DNA from: Streptomyces sp. AC1-42W
Lineage (GTDB): Bacteria; Actinomycetota; Actinomycetes; Streptomycetales; Streptomycetaceae
Reading direction: 5' to 3'
Assembly: GCF_003248355.1 (NCBI RefSeq)
Contig: NZ_QKWY01000001.1
Span: 3,678,001 to 3,742,000, forward strand
DNA length: 64,000 bases
Of the stretch, positions 1 to 9,203 are shown piece by piece; position 1 is the stretch's first letter; every line of letters begins with the position of its first letter. The notes beneath the pieces are model-generated. The model was not told where the DNA came from. It ran no database searches and saw only the letters and a list, made by a program, of their open reading frames with translations. Made by a program: the position numbers and the translations under genes.

Positions 1-230
1 CCGCCAAGTACGGCAAGCCGGTCGGGGTCGACGACCCGTGGGGCTACGGCCGTTCGCTGGAGTGGGCGACCTCCTGCCCGCCGCCCCGGCACAACTTCGT
101 CACCCTGCCCCGCATCCGCTCCGAGTCCCCGGCGTTCGACCTGCACCACCCGGTCGTGCGCGAGCTGGAGGAGGCCGAGAACCGCGCCCACACCTCCGTG
201 ACGGTGGCGCCGGGGGACAAGCAGGCGTGA
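1..230 (+). CDS. ctaD: Cytochrome c oxidase subunit I, C-terminal fragment
   Basis: This is the last 76 codons (frame beginning at base 3) of an aa3-type cytochrome c oxidase subunit I, the membrane subunit that carries heme a, heme a3 and CuB. The visible tail has the cytosolic C-terminal motif typical of actinobacterial Cta[21 protein letters not shown], then [16 protein letters not shown]. The catalytic helices lie outside the window. The stop codon TGA (228-230) overlaps the GTG start of the next gene, so the two are probably translationally coupled. The motif makes the family assignment secure; which CtaD paralogue it is cannot be told. Confidence 0.93.
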   Translation, partial: AKYGKPVGVDDPWGYGRSLEWATSCPPPRHNFVTLPRIRSESPAFDLHHPVVRELEEAENRAHTSVTVAPGDKQA

Positions 231-595
231 GCGCCCACAAGAAAGGGACGGGGTCCGGGCCGGAGGCAGAGAGCGCGCGGGGACTGGCCCAGCTGGAGGG
301 CTATCTGCTGTGGAACGCCGAGGTCGAGCGGGCCCACCGGCTCGCCCGGCACTTCACCGACCAGCTGCCCTGGCTGACGACCGCCCAGCGCGCGGACGTG
401 GAACGCGTCTACACCGCCGAACGCACCGCCGAGTCCCGGGCCGTGCTGGCCCGGATCTCCGCCCGCGCCCTGCACCTGCGCCGCGAGTACACCGCGCGCT
501 ACCGCAGGCTCCGCGCCCGCTGCGTCGCCGCCGCCGTGGTCTGCGCGGGGGCCGCGGCGGGCGTCTGCGGGGTCCTGGTCCAGCTGGCCCGCTGA
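227..595 (+). CDS. Small membrane protein coupled to ctaD
   Basis: A 122-residue protein starting at GTG 227, which overlaps the ctaD stop (GTGA). The reading frame extends upstream to base 38, but that part is a shadow of ctaD. Residues 20-95 are charged and probably helical ([19 protein letters not shown]). Residues about 99-120 form one hydrophobic segment rich in Ala, Val and Cys, suggesting a single C-terminal membrane anchor with a cytosolic N-terminal domain. I do not recognise a named family. Overlap with ctaD suggests a role near the oxidase, such as assembly or stability, but this is inference from position only. Confidence 0.72.
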   Translation: MSAHKKGTGSGPEAESARGLAQLEGYLLWNAEVERAHRLARHFTDQLPWLTTAQRADVERVYTAERTAESRAVLARISARALHLRREYTARYRRLRARCVAAAVVCAGAAAGVCGVLVQLAR

Positions 596-728
596 CCCGC
601 CCCAGTCGTCCGTTCTGCCTTCCCAGCAGGCGCACTCGCTCCCCGGTCGTGAAGATGAGAGGTGACGGGCGCGTGTGACGGGGCAGGCGAACGGACGACC
701 GTGCAGACCCCCAGAAGGGACGATCACT

Positions 729-2090
729 GTGGCACGACCCAGGATTCTCGTAGTCGGAGCCGGGTTCGCCGGCGTCGAGTGCGTACGCCGTCTGGAGCGG
801 CGGCTGCGGCCCGGTGAAGCGGACATCGCGCTCGTCGCCCCCTTCTCGTACCAGCTCTACCTGCCGCTGCTGCCCCAGGTGGCGTCCGGGGTGCTGACCC
901 CGCAGTCCGTCGCCGTGTCGCTGCGCCGCAGCAGCCGCCACCGCACCCGGATCATCCCCGGCGGGGCCATCGGCGTGGACCCGCGGGCGAAGGTCTGCGT
1001 GGTCCGCAAGATCACCGACGAGATCGTCGACGAGCGCTACGACCACCTCGTCCTCAGCCCCGGCAGCGTCACCCGGACCTTCGACATCCCCGGCCTCCTC
1101 GACCACGCGCGAGGCATGAAGACCCTGGCCGGGGCCGCCTACGTACGCGACCACGTCATCGCCCAGCTCGACCTCGCCGACGCCAGCCACGACGAGCGGG
1201 AGCGCGCCTCCCGGCTCCAGTTCGTCGTGGTCGGCGGCGGCTACGCCGGCACCGAGACCGCGGCCTGCCTTCAGCGCCTCACCAGCAACGCGCTGCGGCA
1301 CTACCCCCGCCTCGACCCGAAGCTCGTCAAGTGGCACCTCATCGACATCGCGCCCAGGCTCATGCCGGAGCTGGGCGACAAGCTCGGCGCCAGCGCCCTG
1401 AAGGTGCTGCGCGACCGGGGCATCGAGGTGTCGCTCGGCGTGTCGATCGCCGAGGCCGGGGCCGAGACCGTGACGTTCACCGACGGCCGGGTGCTGCCCT
1501 GCCGGACCCTGATCTGGACCGCGGGGGTCGCCGCCAGCCCGCTGGTCGGCACCTTCGACGCGGAGACCGTGAAGGGCCGGCTCGCCGTGACCGCCGAGAT
1601 GACGCTGCCCGGCCACGACGGCATCTTCGCGCTCGGCGACGTCGCCGCCGTGCCCGACCTGGCCAAGGGCGACGGCGCGGTCTGCCCGCCCACCGCCCAG
1701 CACGCGATGCGCCAGGGCCGCAAGCTCGCCGACAACCTGCTCGCGAAGCTGCGCGGCCGGCCCATGGAGCCCTACGTCCACCACGACCTCGGGCTCGTCG
1801 TGGACCTCGGCGGCAAGGACGCCGTCTCCAGGCCCCTGGGCATCGAGATGCACGGCATCGGCGCCCAGGCCGTCGCCCGCGGCTACCACTGGACGGCGCT
1901 GCGCACCAACGTCGCCAAGGCCCGCGTCATGGCGAACTGGCTGATCAACGCCGCCGCCGGCGACGACTTCGTCCGCACCGGCTTCCAGACGCGCAAACCG
2001 GCGACCCTGCGGGACTTCGAGTACACCGACAGCTATCTCACCCCGGAACAGGTCCGCAAGCACACCGCCGCCCTGCACACCCGGATGTGA
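729..2090 (+). CDS. Type II NADH dehydrogenase (NAD(P)/FAD-dependent oxidoreductase)
   Basis: A 453-residue flavoprotein that probably passes electrons from NADH to the menaquinone pool without pumping protons. The FAD-binding Rossmann motif VGAGFAGVE is at residues 9-17, the NADH-binding motif VGGGYAGTE near 166-174, and the third FAD motif FALGDVAAVP near 300. The length fits NDH-2. I chose GTG 729 because a purine-rich AGAAGGGA lies 8 bases upstream; the reading frame opens at 675, but that adds residues without family resemblance. No C-terminal membrane helix is obvious, so attachment is probably peripheral. Its place beside the oxidase gene fits a respiratory role. Confidence 0.88.
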   Translation: MARPRILVVGAGFAGVECVRRLERRLRPGEADIALVAPFSYQLYLPLLPQVASGVLTPQSVAVSLRRSSRHRTRIIPGGAIGVDPRAKVCVVRKITDEIVDERYDHLVLSPGSVTRTFDIPGLLDHARGMKTLAGAAYVRDHVIAQLDLADASHDERERASRLQFVVVGGGYAGTETAACLQRLTSNALRHYPRLDPKLVKWHLIDIAPRLMPELGDKLGASALKVLRDRGIEVSLGVSIAEAGAETVTFTDGRVLPCRTLIWTAGVAASPLVGTFDAETVKGRLAVTAEMTLPGHDGIFALGDVAAVPDLAKGDGAVCPPTAQHAMRQGRKLADNLLAKLRGRPMEPYVHHDLGLVVDLGGKDAVSRPLGIEMHGIGAQAVARGYHWTALRTNVAKARVMANWLINAAAGDDFVRTGFQTRKPATLRDFEYTDSYLTPEQVRKHTAALHTRM

Positions 2091-2114
2091 GCGGGCGGCG
2101 GCCCGCCCGGCGGC

Positions 2115-3113
2115 TCAGCCCGCCGGGCCGGCCCCCCGGAACGCGGCGAGGATCTTCTCGGCGGCCAGCGTCGCCGGGAGCGTCCCCTCCCGCACCCGCC
2201 GCTCCAGCTCCGGCGCCAGCGCCCGCACCCCGGCATGGCCGCGCAGGCTCTCCAGCAGCTCCTCGCGCACCATCGTCCAGGTCCAGTCCACCTGCTGCTC
2301 GCTGCGCTTGGCGGCGAGCCGGCCCGTGGACTCCAGCAGCGTCCGGTGCTGCTCCAGGCGTTCCCACAACGCGTCCAGACCGGTCGACTCGCGCGCGCTG
2401 CACGTCAGCACCGGCGGGGTCCACGCCGCGTCCGGCGCGTGCATCAGCCGCAGCGCGCCCGCCAGTTCGCGGGCGGCGGCCCGCGCGTCGCGTTCGTGCG
2501 GGCCGTCCGCCTTGTTGACGGCGATGGCGTCCGCCAGTTCCAGGACGCCCTTCTTGATGCCCTGCAGCTGGTCGCCGGTCCGGGCCAGGGTCAGCAGCAG
2601 AAACGTGTCGACCATGTTGGCGACCGCCGTCTCCGACTGGCCGACCCCGACCGTCTCCACCAGCACCACGTCGTAGCCCGCCGCCTCCATCACCACGATG
2701 GACTCGCGGGTCGCCTTCGCCACCCCGCCCAGCGTGCCCGCGGTGGGGGAGGGGCGCACGAACGCCGCCGGGTCCACCGCCAGCCGCTCCATCCGGGTCT
2801 TGTCGCCCAGGATGGAACCGCCGGTCCGGCTGGACGACGGATCGACCGCCAGCACCGCCACCCGGTGCCCGAGCCCGGTGAGCATGGTGCCGAGCGCGTC
2901 GATGAACGTCGACTTGCCGACACCGGGCACCCCGCTGACGCCGACGCGCCGGGCCCGGCCCGAGTGCGGCAGCAGCCGGCGCAGCAGCTCCTGCGCCAGG
3001 GCCCGGTGGTCGGGCCGGGTGGACTCGACGAGGGTGATGGCGCGCGCGATGTGCGCGCGCCTCCCGTCGAGGACGCCCTTCACATAACTGTCGAGATCGA
3101 TCCCCGGGGCCAT
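2115..3113 (-). CDS. meaB: Methylmalonyl-CoA mutase-associated GTPase MeaB
   Basis: A 332-residue G3E-family GTPase that protects methylmalonyl-CoA mutase and gates adenosylcobalamin loading. The Walker A motif GVPGVGKST is at residues 61-69. It is followed by the [19 protein letters not shown] block characteristic of MeaB/ArgK, and NKAD gives guanine specificity. The gene begins 11 bases after the mutB stop and is the last gene of the mutA-mutB-meaB operon. Family, length and context all agree. Confidence 0.95.
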   Translation of the reverse strand: MAPGIDLDSYVKGVLDGRRAHIARAITLVESTRPDHRALAQELLRRLLPHSGRARRVGVSGVPGVGKSTFIDALGTMLTGLGHRVAVLAVDPSSSRTGGSILGDKTRMERLAVDPAAFVRPSPTAGTLGGVAKATRESIVVMEAAGYDVVLVETVGVGQSETAVANMVDTFLLLTLARTGDQLQGIKKGVLELADAIAVNKADGPHERDARAAARELAGALRLMHAPDAAWTPPVLTCSARESTGLDALWERLEQHRTLLESTGRLAAKRSEQQVDWTWTMVREELLESLRGHAGVRALAPELERRVREGTLPATLAAEKILAAFRGAGPAG

Positions 3114-3124
3114 CGCTCAGCGGC

Positions 3125-5326
3125 TCACAGCTCGTGGCCGAGAGCGGAACCGAGCCGCGTCACCAAGTCGTGGGCCGCCTCCGGGATCACTGTGCCGGGC
3201 GGGAAAACGGCCGCGGCGCCCGCCTCCAGGAGCGCGTCGACGTCCTGCGGCGGAATGACCCCGCCGACCACGATCATGATGTCCTCGCGCCCCTCGGCGG
3301 CCAGCTCCTCGCGGAGCGCCGGGACGAGCGTGAGGTGACCGGCGGCCAGCGACGAGACGCCCACGATGTGCACGTCCGCCTCGACCGCCTGCCGGGCGAC
3401 CTCGCCCGGCGTCTGGAACAGCGGGCCGACGTCCACGTCGAAGCCCAGGTCGGCGAAGGCGGTCGCGATCACCTTCTGCCCCCGGTCGTGCCCGTCCTGG
3501 CCCATCTTGGCGACCAGGATGCGCGGACGGCGCCCCTCCGCCTCCTCGAACGCGTCGACCAGCGCGCGGGTGCGGTCCACGGACGGCGACTCCCCTGCCT
3601 CGTTGCGGTACACACCGGAGATCGTACGGATCTGGCCCGCGTGCCGGCCGTACACCTTCTCCAGGGCGTCCGAGATCTCGCCCACGGTGGCCATCGCACG
3701 GGCCGCGTCCACCGCCAGCGCCAGCAGATTGCCGTCCAGTCCGGGGCCCGGCTCCCGCCCGGCCGCCTCGGTCAGCGCGCGCAGCGCGTCCCGGCAGGCC
3801 GTCTCGTCGCGCTCCTCGCGCAGCCGCCGCAGCTTCTCGATCTGCTGGGCGCGCACCGAGGAGTTGTCCACCTTGAGCACATCGATCCGCTCATCGGTCT
3901 CGACCCGGTACTTGTTGACGCCGATCACCGGCTGCCGGCCGGAGTCGATGCGCGCCTGGGTGCGGGCGGCGGCCTCCTCGATGCGCAGCTTCGGGATGCC
4001 CGCGTCGATGGCCTTGGCCATGCCGCCGGCCGCCTCGACCTCCTCGATGTGCTGCCAGGCCCGCCGCGCGAGGTCGTACGTCAGCTTCTCCACGTACGCG
4101 CTGCCGCCCCACGGGTCGATGACCCGGCCGGTGCCGGACTCCTGCTGGAGCAGCAGCTGGGTGTTGCGGGCGATGCGCGCCGAGAAGTCGGTGGGCAGGG
4201 CCAGCGCCTCGTCCAGGGCGTTGGTGTGCAGCGACTGGGTGTGGCCCTGGGTGGCGGCCATCGCCTCCACACAGGTGCGGGTGACGTTGTTGAACACGTC
4301 CTGCGCGGTCAGCGACCAGCCGGAGGTCTGCGAGTGGGTGCGCAGCGACAGCGACTTCGCGTTCTTCGGCTCGAACTGCTGCACGAGCTTGGCCCAGAGG
4401 AGCCGGGCGGCGCGCAGCTTCGCGATCTCCATGAAGAAGTTCATGCCGATCGCCCAGAAGAATGACAGCCGGGGCGCGAACGCGTCCACGTCGAGCCCCG
4501 CGGCCCGTCCGGCGCGCAGGTACTCCACCCCGTCCGCCAGGGTGTACGCCAGCTCCAGATCGGCCGTCGCCCCGGCCTCCTGGATGTGGTAGCCGGAGAT
4601 GGAGATCGAGTTGTAGCGCGGCATCTTCCGCGAGGTGTACGAGAAGATGTCGGAGATGATCCGCATCGACGGCTTCGGCGGATAGATGTAGGTGTTGCGG
4701 ACCATGAACTCCTTCAGAATGTCGTTCTGAATGGTCCCGGCCAGCTTTTCCGGCGGTACGCCCTGTTCCTCGGCGGCCACGATGTACAGCGCGAGGACCG
4801 GCAGCACGGCGCCGTTCATCGTCATCGACACCGACATCCGGTCCAGCGGAATGCCGTCGAACAGCCGGCGCATGTCGTAGATCGAGTCGATCGCCACACC
4901 CGCCATGCCGACGTCGCCCGTCACCCGGGGGTGGTCGCTGTCGTAACCGCGGTGCGTCGGCAGGTCGAACGCGACCGACAGGCCCTTCTGCCCGGCCGCC
5001 AGATTGCGCCGGTAGAAGGCGTTGGACTCCTCGGCGGTGGAGAAACCCGCGTACTGCCGGATCGTCCAGGGCTGATTGACGTACATCGTCGGGTACGGGC
5101 CCCGCAGATACGGGGCGATGCCCGGATACGTGCCCAGGAAGTCGAGCCCCTCCAGGTCCCGGCCGGTGTACAGCGGCTTGACCGCGATGCCTTCGGGGGT
5201 CTCCCACACCAGGTCCGCCGCCGAGCCGCCGGAGGACTCCTTGACCGCGGCGCGCCACTGGTCCTCGGTGACCTCGGGAGAGCCGTCCGGCCCGAGCCCG
5301 ATGTCGGAGAAGTCGGGGATACGCAT
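3125..5326 (-). CDS. mutB: Methylmalonyl-CoA mutase, large (catalytic) subunit
   Basis: A 733-residue B12-dependent mutase subunit that interconverts (R)-methylmalonyl-CoA and succinyl-CoA. In Streptomyces this links propionate and branched-chain catabolism to the TCA cycle and to polyketide extender supply. The N-terminal part is the substrate TIM barrel, including the YPTMY segment. The C-terminal cobalamin domain carries the base-off DGHDRG motif (DxHxxG) at about residue 612. The ATG overlaps the mutA stop by one base (TAATG), so the subunits are translationally coupled and probably made in equal amounts as an alpha-beta heterodimer. Confidence 0.97.
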   Translation of the reverse strand: MRIPDFSDIGLGPDGSPEVTEDQWRAAVKESSGGSAADLVWETPEGIAVKPLYTGRDLEGLDFLGTYPGIAPYLRGPYPTMYVNQPWTIRQYAGFSTAEESNAFYRRNLAAGQKGLSVAFDLPTHRGYDSDHPRVTGDVGMAGVAIDSIYDMRRLFDGIPLDRMSVSMTMNGAVLPVLALYIVAAEEQGVPPEKLAGTIQNDILKEFMVRNTYIYPPKPSMRIISDIFSYTSRKMPRYNSISISGYHIQEAGATADLELAYTLADGVEYLRAGRAAGLDVDAFAPRLSFFWAIGMNFFMEIAKLRAARLLWAKLVQQFEPKNAKSLSLRTHSQTSGWSLTAQDVFNNVTRTCVEAMAATQGHTQSLHTNALDEALALPTDFSARIARNTQLLLQQESGTGRVIDPWGGSAYVEKLTYDLARRAWQHIEEVEAAGGMAKAIDAGIPKLRIEEAAARTQARIDSGRQPVIGVNKYRVETDERIDVLKVDNSSVRAQQIEKLRRLREERDETACRDALRALTEAAGREPGPGLDGNLLALAVDAARAMATVGEISDALEKVYGRHAGQIRTISGVYRNEAGESPSVDRTRALVDAFEEAEGRRPRILVAKMGQDGHDRGQKVIATAFADLGFDVDVGPLFQTPGEVARQAVEADVHIVGVSSLAAGHLTLVPALREELAAEGREDIMIVVGGVIPPQDVDALLEAGAAAVFPPGTVIPEAAHDLVTRLGSALGHEL

Positions 5327-7182
5327 TACGCCACACCCATCCGGTCGAGAAGGGAAGAGAGCACGGCCACCGCGTCGCAGCCGGCGAAGACGTACTCGTC
5401 GACACCGTCGTACGCGCCGGGCCGCCCCGCCAGATACACGCGCCGCGCGCCCGCCGCGACCAGCGCCGCCGCCACCGGCTCCGCCTGTTCGGCGTAGAGC
5501 GCGTCACCGGAGCACAGGCACGCCACGTCCGTCCCCGAGGCGGCGAACGCCGCGGCCACCGACGACGCGTCCACCCGCACCGGCTCGTGCACCGGTTCGA
5601 TGCCGCCCGCCCGGAACAGGTTCGCGGCGAAGGAGGCCCGCGCGGTGTGGGCCGCCGCCGGGCCGAGCGCGGCGATGAACACCCGGGGCCGGGCGCCGGT
5701 CGCCGCCAGATGCGCGTCCGACCGGACCCGCAGCGCCTCGAACTCCTCGTCGCGTCGCACGACCGGCAGACCGCGCCGGGCCGGTGTCCGCGGGTGGGGC
5801 TCGCGCTCCACCGTGCGCTCCGTCAGCAGCGGGAACTCGCTCACCCCGGTGACCGGTTCGCTGCGCCGCGCCAGGTCCTTCCTGCGCTCCGCCCAGGTCG
5901 CCGCGATCCGCTCCGCGATCATTCCCGAGCCGAGCGCCGCCGCCTGACCGCCGGCCCGCTCGATCTCCTGGAAGAACGCCCAGGCCGACGCCGCGAGTTC
6001 GTCGGTGAGCCGCTCCACGTACCAGGAGCCGCCCGCCGGGTCGACGACCCGCGCCAGATGCGATTCCTCCAGCAGGATCGTGGAGGTGTTGCGGGCGATG
6101 CGCCGGGCGAACGCGTCGGGCAGGCCCAGCGCGTGATCGAACGGCAGCACCGTGACCGCGTCGGCGCCGCCGACGCCCGCACCCAGGCTCGCCAGCGTGG
6201 TCCGCAGCATGTTCACCCACGGATCGCGCCGCGTCATCATCACCGGCGACGTCACGGCGTGCTGGCGCTGCGCACCCGCGCCGGGCGCCCCGCACACCTC
6301 GGCGACGCGGGCCCACAGCCGGCGCGCCGCCCGCGTCTTCGCGATCGTCAGGAACTGGTCGGCGGTCGCCGCGTACCGGAACTCCAGCTGCGCGCACGCC
6401 GCCTCGACACCGAGCCCGGCCTCCGTCAGCGCCCGCAGGTACGCGACGCCGGTGGCCAGCGACGCGCCCAGCTCCTGGGCCGCCGAGCCGCCCGCCTCGT
6501 GGTACGGCATCGCGTCCACGACGACGGCCCGCAGCGCGGGGTACTCCCCGGCGCACCGCAGCGCCCAGCGCACGGCGTCCGCCGGGTCCGCCGCGGTGCC
6601 CTCGCGGGCGGCCAGCCCGAACGGGTCGGCGCCCAGGCTGCCCCGCACCTGTCCGGCCGGGGTGCCGCGCAGTGTGTGCAGCCGCAGCAACTCGGCCGCC
6701 GCCGCGTCCAGTTCGGCGCCGGCGTCCAGGACGACGGGGGCCAGGTCGAGCAGGACGCCGTCGAGCGCCCGCTCCAGACCGGACACCGGTACGCCGCCGG
6801 CGCCCCCGACGGCCAGCCACAGCGAGGTGACGCCGTTCTCCAGGTCCGTGAGCACGGCCTCGTTGAGCCGGACGGGGTCGGTGCACGCGTGCCGCTGCCG
6901 TACGCCCCAGCCGGTCGCCGTACACCCCTCGGGCGTGCCGCCGCGGGTGAAGGGGGCGAACCCCGGAAGACCGGCATCGGGCGCGTCGTCGCGCGAGGTG
7001 TAGAGGGGGCGGGTGATGAGCCCGTCCTCCACCGTGGTGGACAGCGCTTCCTCGGCGGCCGGTCCCGACACGTCCTTGCCCGATTTGCGCAGCACACCCT
7101 CGACGAGGCTCTGCCACTGCTCATGGGCGGGGTCAGGGAATCCGGCGGCCAGCGAAAGCCCGTCAGCAGGCTGGACCGTCAT
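5326..7182 (-). CDS. mutA: Methylmalonyl-CoA mutase, small subunit
   Basis: A 618-residue non-catalytic mutase subunit. It has the same barrel plus B12-like domain layout as MutB, but the cobalamin-ligand motif DxHxxG is absent: the equivalent stretch reads [20 protein letters not shown]. This is normal for the small subunit. It is the first gene of the operon and ends in TAA, overlapping the mutB ATG. There is no clear Shine-Dalgarno before ATG 7182, but a TAGCAT box lies 7 bases upstream, so the mRNA may be leaderless. Confidence 0.94.
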   Translation of the reverse strand: MTVQPADGLSLAAGFPDPAHEQWQSLVEGVLRKSGKDVSGPAAEEALSTTVEDGLITRPLYTSRDDAPDAGLPGFAPFTRGGTPEGCTATGWGVRQRHACTDPVRLNEAVLTDLENGVTSLWLAVGGAGGVPVSGLERALDGVLLDLAPVVLDAGAELDAAAAELLRLHTLRGTPAGQVRGSLGADPFGLAAREGTAADPADAVRWALRCAGEYPALRAVVVDAMPYHEAGGSAAQELGASLATGVAYLRALTEAGLGVEAACAQLEFRYAATADQFLTIAKTRAARRLWARVAEVCGAPGAGAQRQHAVTSPVMMTRRDPWVNMLRTTLASLGAGVGGADAVTVLPFDHALGLPDAFARRIARNTSTILLEESHLARVVDPAGGSWYVERLTDELAASAWAFFQEIERAGGQAAALGSGMIAERIAATWAERRKDLARRSEPVTGVSEFPLLTERTVEREPHPRTPARRGLPVVRRDEEFEALRVRSDAHLAATGARPRVFIAALGPAAAHTARASFAANLFRAGGIEPVHEPVRVDASSVAAAFAASGTDVACLCSGDALYAEQAEPVAAALVAAGARRVYLAGRPGAYDGVDEYVFAGCDAVAVLSSLLDRMGVA

Positions 7183-7219
7183 GGCCCAGATGCTAGGGCA
7201 GCTCCCGGCGGAGCAGCAG
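7183..7219 (-). promoter_or_regulatory. Possible leaderless promoter of mutA
   Basis: Read on the minus strand, a -10-like TAGCAT (7195-7190) ends 7 bases before the mutA ATG, which would put the transcription start at or beside the A of the start codon. No ribosome-binding site is visible, which fits a leaderless mRNA. The -35 region is weak (a CTGCTG-like hexamer 17-18 bases further upstream). Confidence 0.4.
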
Positions 7220-7255
7220 CGCGTCGGCCTGTGACCTTGCCCTCCCCCAGCGCGC

Positions 7256-7284
7256 TTGATCCTTTACGTACTGTCGCGTAGCAA
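7256..7284 (+). promoter_or_regulatory. Candidate HrdB-type promoter of the DUF6325 gene
   Basis: TTGATC (7256-7261) and TAGCAA (7279-7284) are separated by 17 bases. This is close to the housekeeping Streptomyces consensus (TTGAC, 17 bases, TAGAPuT). It lies about 93 bases before the GTG at 7377. Confidence 0.45.
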
Positions 7285-7376
7285 CGCCCGACGCTCTGTA
7301 CCGATTCGCCACAGTGCGCTACGGAATACCCAAAGTTATGCTGCTGCCAATCCATTCATCCGGAGAGGACGCGCCC

Positions 7377-7805
7377 GTGACCGTGGGACCAGTGGAGTAC
7401 CTCGTCGTCGCCTTTCCCGGCAGCCGGTTCACGGGTGCCATCGCGCCGGCACTGGCCGACGCGGTCGCCTCGAAGGCGGTCCGCATCCTGGATCTGACCT
7501 TCGTGCAGCGGGCCGACGACGGCACGATCGAGGCCGTCGAACTGGATGATCTCGACCCCGACGACCTGGTCTCCTTCGAGCCGGTGGAGGGCGAGGTCAG
7601 CGGCATGCTGAGCAGTGAGGACATCCGGATGCTGGGCGAGCGCGTGCCGCCGGGCAGCTCCGCCGCGCTCATCGTGTGGGAGGACCTCTGGGCGGTCCCG
7701 CTCACCGAGGCCGTCCGCGCCTCGGGCGGCCAGGTCGTCGCCCACGAACGGATTCCCGCGGCGGTCGCCGAGGCGGCCGCCTCCGCCGCCGGCCACCACG
7801 GCTGA
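7377..7805 (+). CDS. DUF6325 (DUF1269-like) family protein
   Basis: A 142-residue protein starting at GTG 7377, with CGGAGAGG 8 bases upstream. The frame opens earlier at 7314 without a good ribosome-binding site. It has the layout of the DUF1269/DUF6325 family: VEYLVVAFPGSRF at the start, a middle acidic block (DDLDPDDLVSFEP), then SSAALIVWEDLWAVPL and a C-terminal Ala-rich helix. No enzyme motif is visible. Members often sit beside a short SHOCT-domain gene, as here (26-base gap). A stress or envelope role is often assumed for this pair, but I cannot show it from the sequence. Confidence 0.78.
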   Translation: MTVGPVEYLVVAFPGSRFTGAIAPALADAVASKAVRILDLTFVQRADDGTIEAVELDDLDPDDLVSFEPVEGEVSGMLSSEDIRMLGERVPPGSSAALIVWEDLWAVPLTEAVRASGGQVVAHERIPAAVAEAAASAAGHHG

Positions 7806-7831
7806 CGCCCGCACCGGAAGGGGAACACACC

Positions 7832-8146
7832 ATGCCGATCTTCCGAGGCCCCGGAATGAACCGCCGCGGACCCGGCCTCATCGGGGCCGCCGCGCGCACC
7901 GCCGTCATCGCCGGCACCGCGTCCGCCGTCTCCGGCCGCGTCCAGCAGCACCAGCAGAACCGGTTCGCCGAGCAGGAGGCGCAGCGCGAGGTCCCGCAGC
8001 CCGCGCCCCCGGCCGCCGCACCGCCGGCCGCCGCGCCCGGCGACGACCTGATCGGGCAGCTGGAAAGGCTCGCCGCCCTCAAGCAGCAGGGCATTCTCAC
8101 CGACGCGGAATTCGAGGCCCAGAAGGCACGGCTGCTCGCGGGGTGA
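7832..8146 (+). CDS. SHOCT domain-containing protein
   Basis: A 104-residue protein. Residues 1-40 are Gly/Arg/Ala-rich with a weakly hydrophobic stretch (LIGAAARTAVIAGTASAVSG). A Gln- and Pro/Ala-rich linker follows. The last 33 residues form a SHOCT motif (DLIGQLERLAALKQQGILTD, ending in the usual EFEAQKARLL). SHOCT is a short C-terminal oligomerisation or interaction helix pair. A GGAAGGGG stretch precedes ATG 7832. It is probably cotranscribed with the upstream DUF6325 gene. Confidence 0.85.
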   Translation: MPIFRGPGMNRRGPGLIGAAARTAVIAGTASAVSGRVQQHQQNRFAEQEAQREVPQPAPPAAAPPAAAPGDDLIGQLERLAALKQQGILTDAEFEAQKARLLAG

Positions 8147-8186
8147 GTCCGCGGCCGCTCCGCGATTCCGCACCGGCGTGCCCGAT

Positions 8187-8198
8187 CGGTGATCACCG
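8187..8198. promoter_or_regulatory. 12-bp palindrome upstream of the phosphatase gene
   Basis: CGGTGATCACCG is a perfect 12-base palindrome about 95 bases upstream of the phosphatase start, in a region that turns AT-richer just after it (GTTTTACTTTG). It could be a small operator, but no regulator is adjacent. Confidence 0.25.
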
Positions 8199-8293
8199 GC
8201 GTTTTACTTTGTCGATGTGACGACATCATGCGACTTTGATCCGGCCAGGCCGAAATCAATTCGGACGCGTGCCGGGAAATGAGGAAATCCATC

Positions 8294-9097
8294 GTGCACA
8301 CCGTCAGGGCCGTCCCGACCGTTTCCGCCCTCAATCTGCGCGATCTGGGAGGCATTCCCCTGGGCCCCGGCCGGCAGGTCCGCCGGGGCGTGGTGCTGCG
8401 CTCCGGCCGGCTCGGCGGCCTCGACCCGGTGGACGCGGCGGCCGTGGCCGCGCTCGGCATCCGCACGGTCGTCGATCTGCGGACCGCCGACGAACGCTCC
8501 GCCGCCCCGGACGCCCTGCCGCCCGGCTCCCGCCTCTTCGTCGCCGACGTCCTGGGGGACAACCCCGGCGTCACCCCCGCCCGCTTCCGGGCCCTGCTCG
8601 CCGACCCCGTCGAGGCGGAACGCCTGCTGGGCGACGGCAAGGCGGAGGAAGCGGTCGCGCGGTCGTACCGCCAACTGGTCCTCTCGGCCGGAGCCGCCGC
8701 CGCCTACCGGGCCCTCCTGGACACGCTCGCCGATCCCGCCGCGCGGCCGGTGCTCTTCCACTGCGCGACCGGCAAGGACCGGGCCGGCTGGGCGGCCGCC
8801 CTGCTGCTCCTGCTCCTCGGGGCGTCGCGGGACGTCGTACGCCGGGAGTTCCTCGCGGTGAACCCGGTCCTGCGAGCCGCCGGCCGCCCGTATGCGCAGG
8901 GCTTCCTGGACGCCGGCGGCGACCCGGAGATCGCCGCCGCGATCACCGAGGTGCGCCCGCGCTACCTCGATACGGCGCTGGACGCCATGGACGAGCGCTG
9001 GGGCGGCCTGGACGGCTATGTGCGCGACTGCCTGCGCGTCCCCGGTCCCGTGCTGCGGCGGCTGCGCGGCGAACTGGTCGTCTACGCCGGCGCGTAA
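8294..9097 (+). CDS. Tyrosine/serine protein phosphatase (DSP-like)
   Basis: A 267-residue phosphatase with the Cys-x5-Arg signature HCATGKDRAG, nucleophile Cys157 and Arg163. This is the CX5R loop of bacterial phosphatases that act on phosphotyrosine/phosphoserine or phosphoinositides. The N-terminal NLRDLGG motif is the usual opening of this family. I chose GTG 8294 because GAGGA lies just upstream; ATG 8279 in the same frame would add five residues. It is probably cytosolic, as no signal peptide is seen. The gene stands alone, so its substrate is unknown. Confidence 0.85.
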   Translation: MHTVRAVPTVSALNLRDLGGIPLGPGRQVRRGVVLRSGRLGGLDPVDAAAVAALGIRTVVDLRTADERSAAPDALPPGSRLFVADVLGDNPGVTPARFRALLADPVEAERLLGDGKAEEAVARSYRQLVLSAGAAAAYRALLDTLADPAARPVLFHCATGKDRAGWAAALLLLLLGASRDVVRREFLAVNPVLRAAGRPYAQGFLDAGGDPEIAAAITEVRPRYLDTALDAMDERWGGLDGYVRDCLRVPGPVLRRLRGELVVYAGA

Positions 9098-9136
9098 CGG
9101 CACCCGCGCTTCTCGCTCCCGCTGCGCCCCGGACTG

Positions 9137-9166
9137 TTGACAACATACCCCCAGGGGGTATGTTGT
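9137..9166 (+). promoter_or_regulatory. CsoR-like copper operator and promoter
   Basis: A 27-base perfect palindrome (9140-9166) has 13-base arms around a single A. Its core is TACCCCC-A-GGGGGTA, which matches the CsoR operator type (TACCCC, short spacer, GGGGTA) known in Streptomyces. The left end overlaps a perfect TTGACA -35 hexamer (9137-9142), and TATGTT (9159-9164) could serve as the -10. A repressor bound here would cover the whole promoter, so copper release of CsoR should induce the gene at 9204. Confidence 0.78.
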
Positions 9167-9203
9167 GGGTGTACCGAGAAGCCGCGTTCCCGAGGAGAGC
9201 GTC

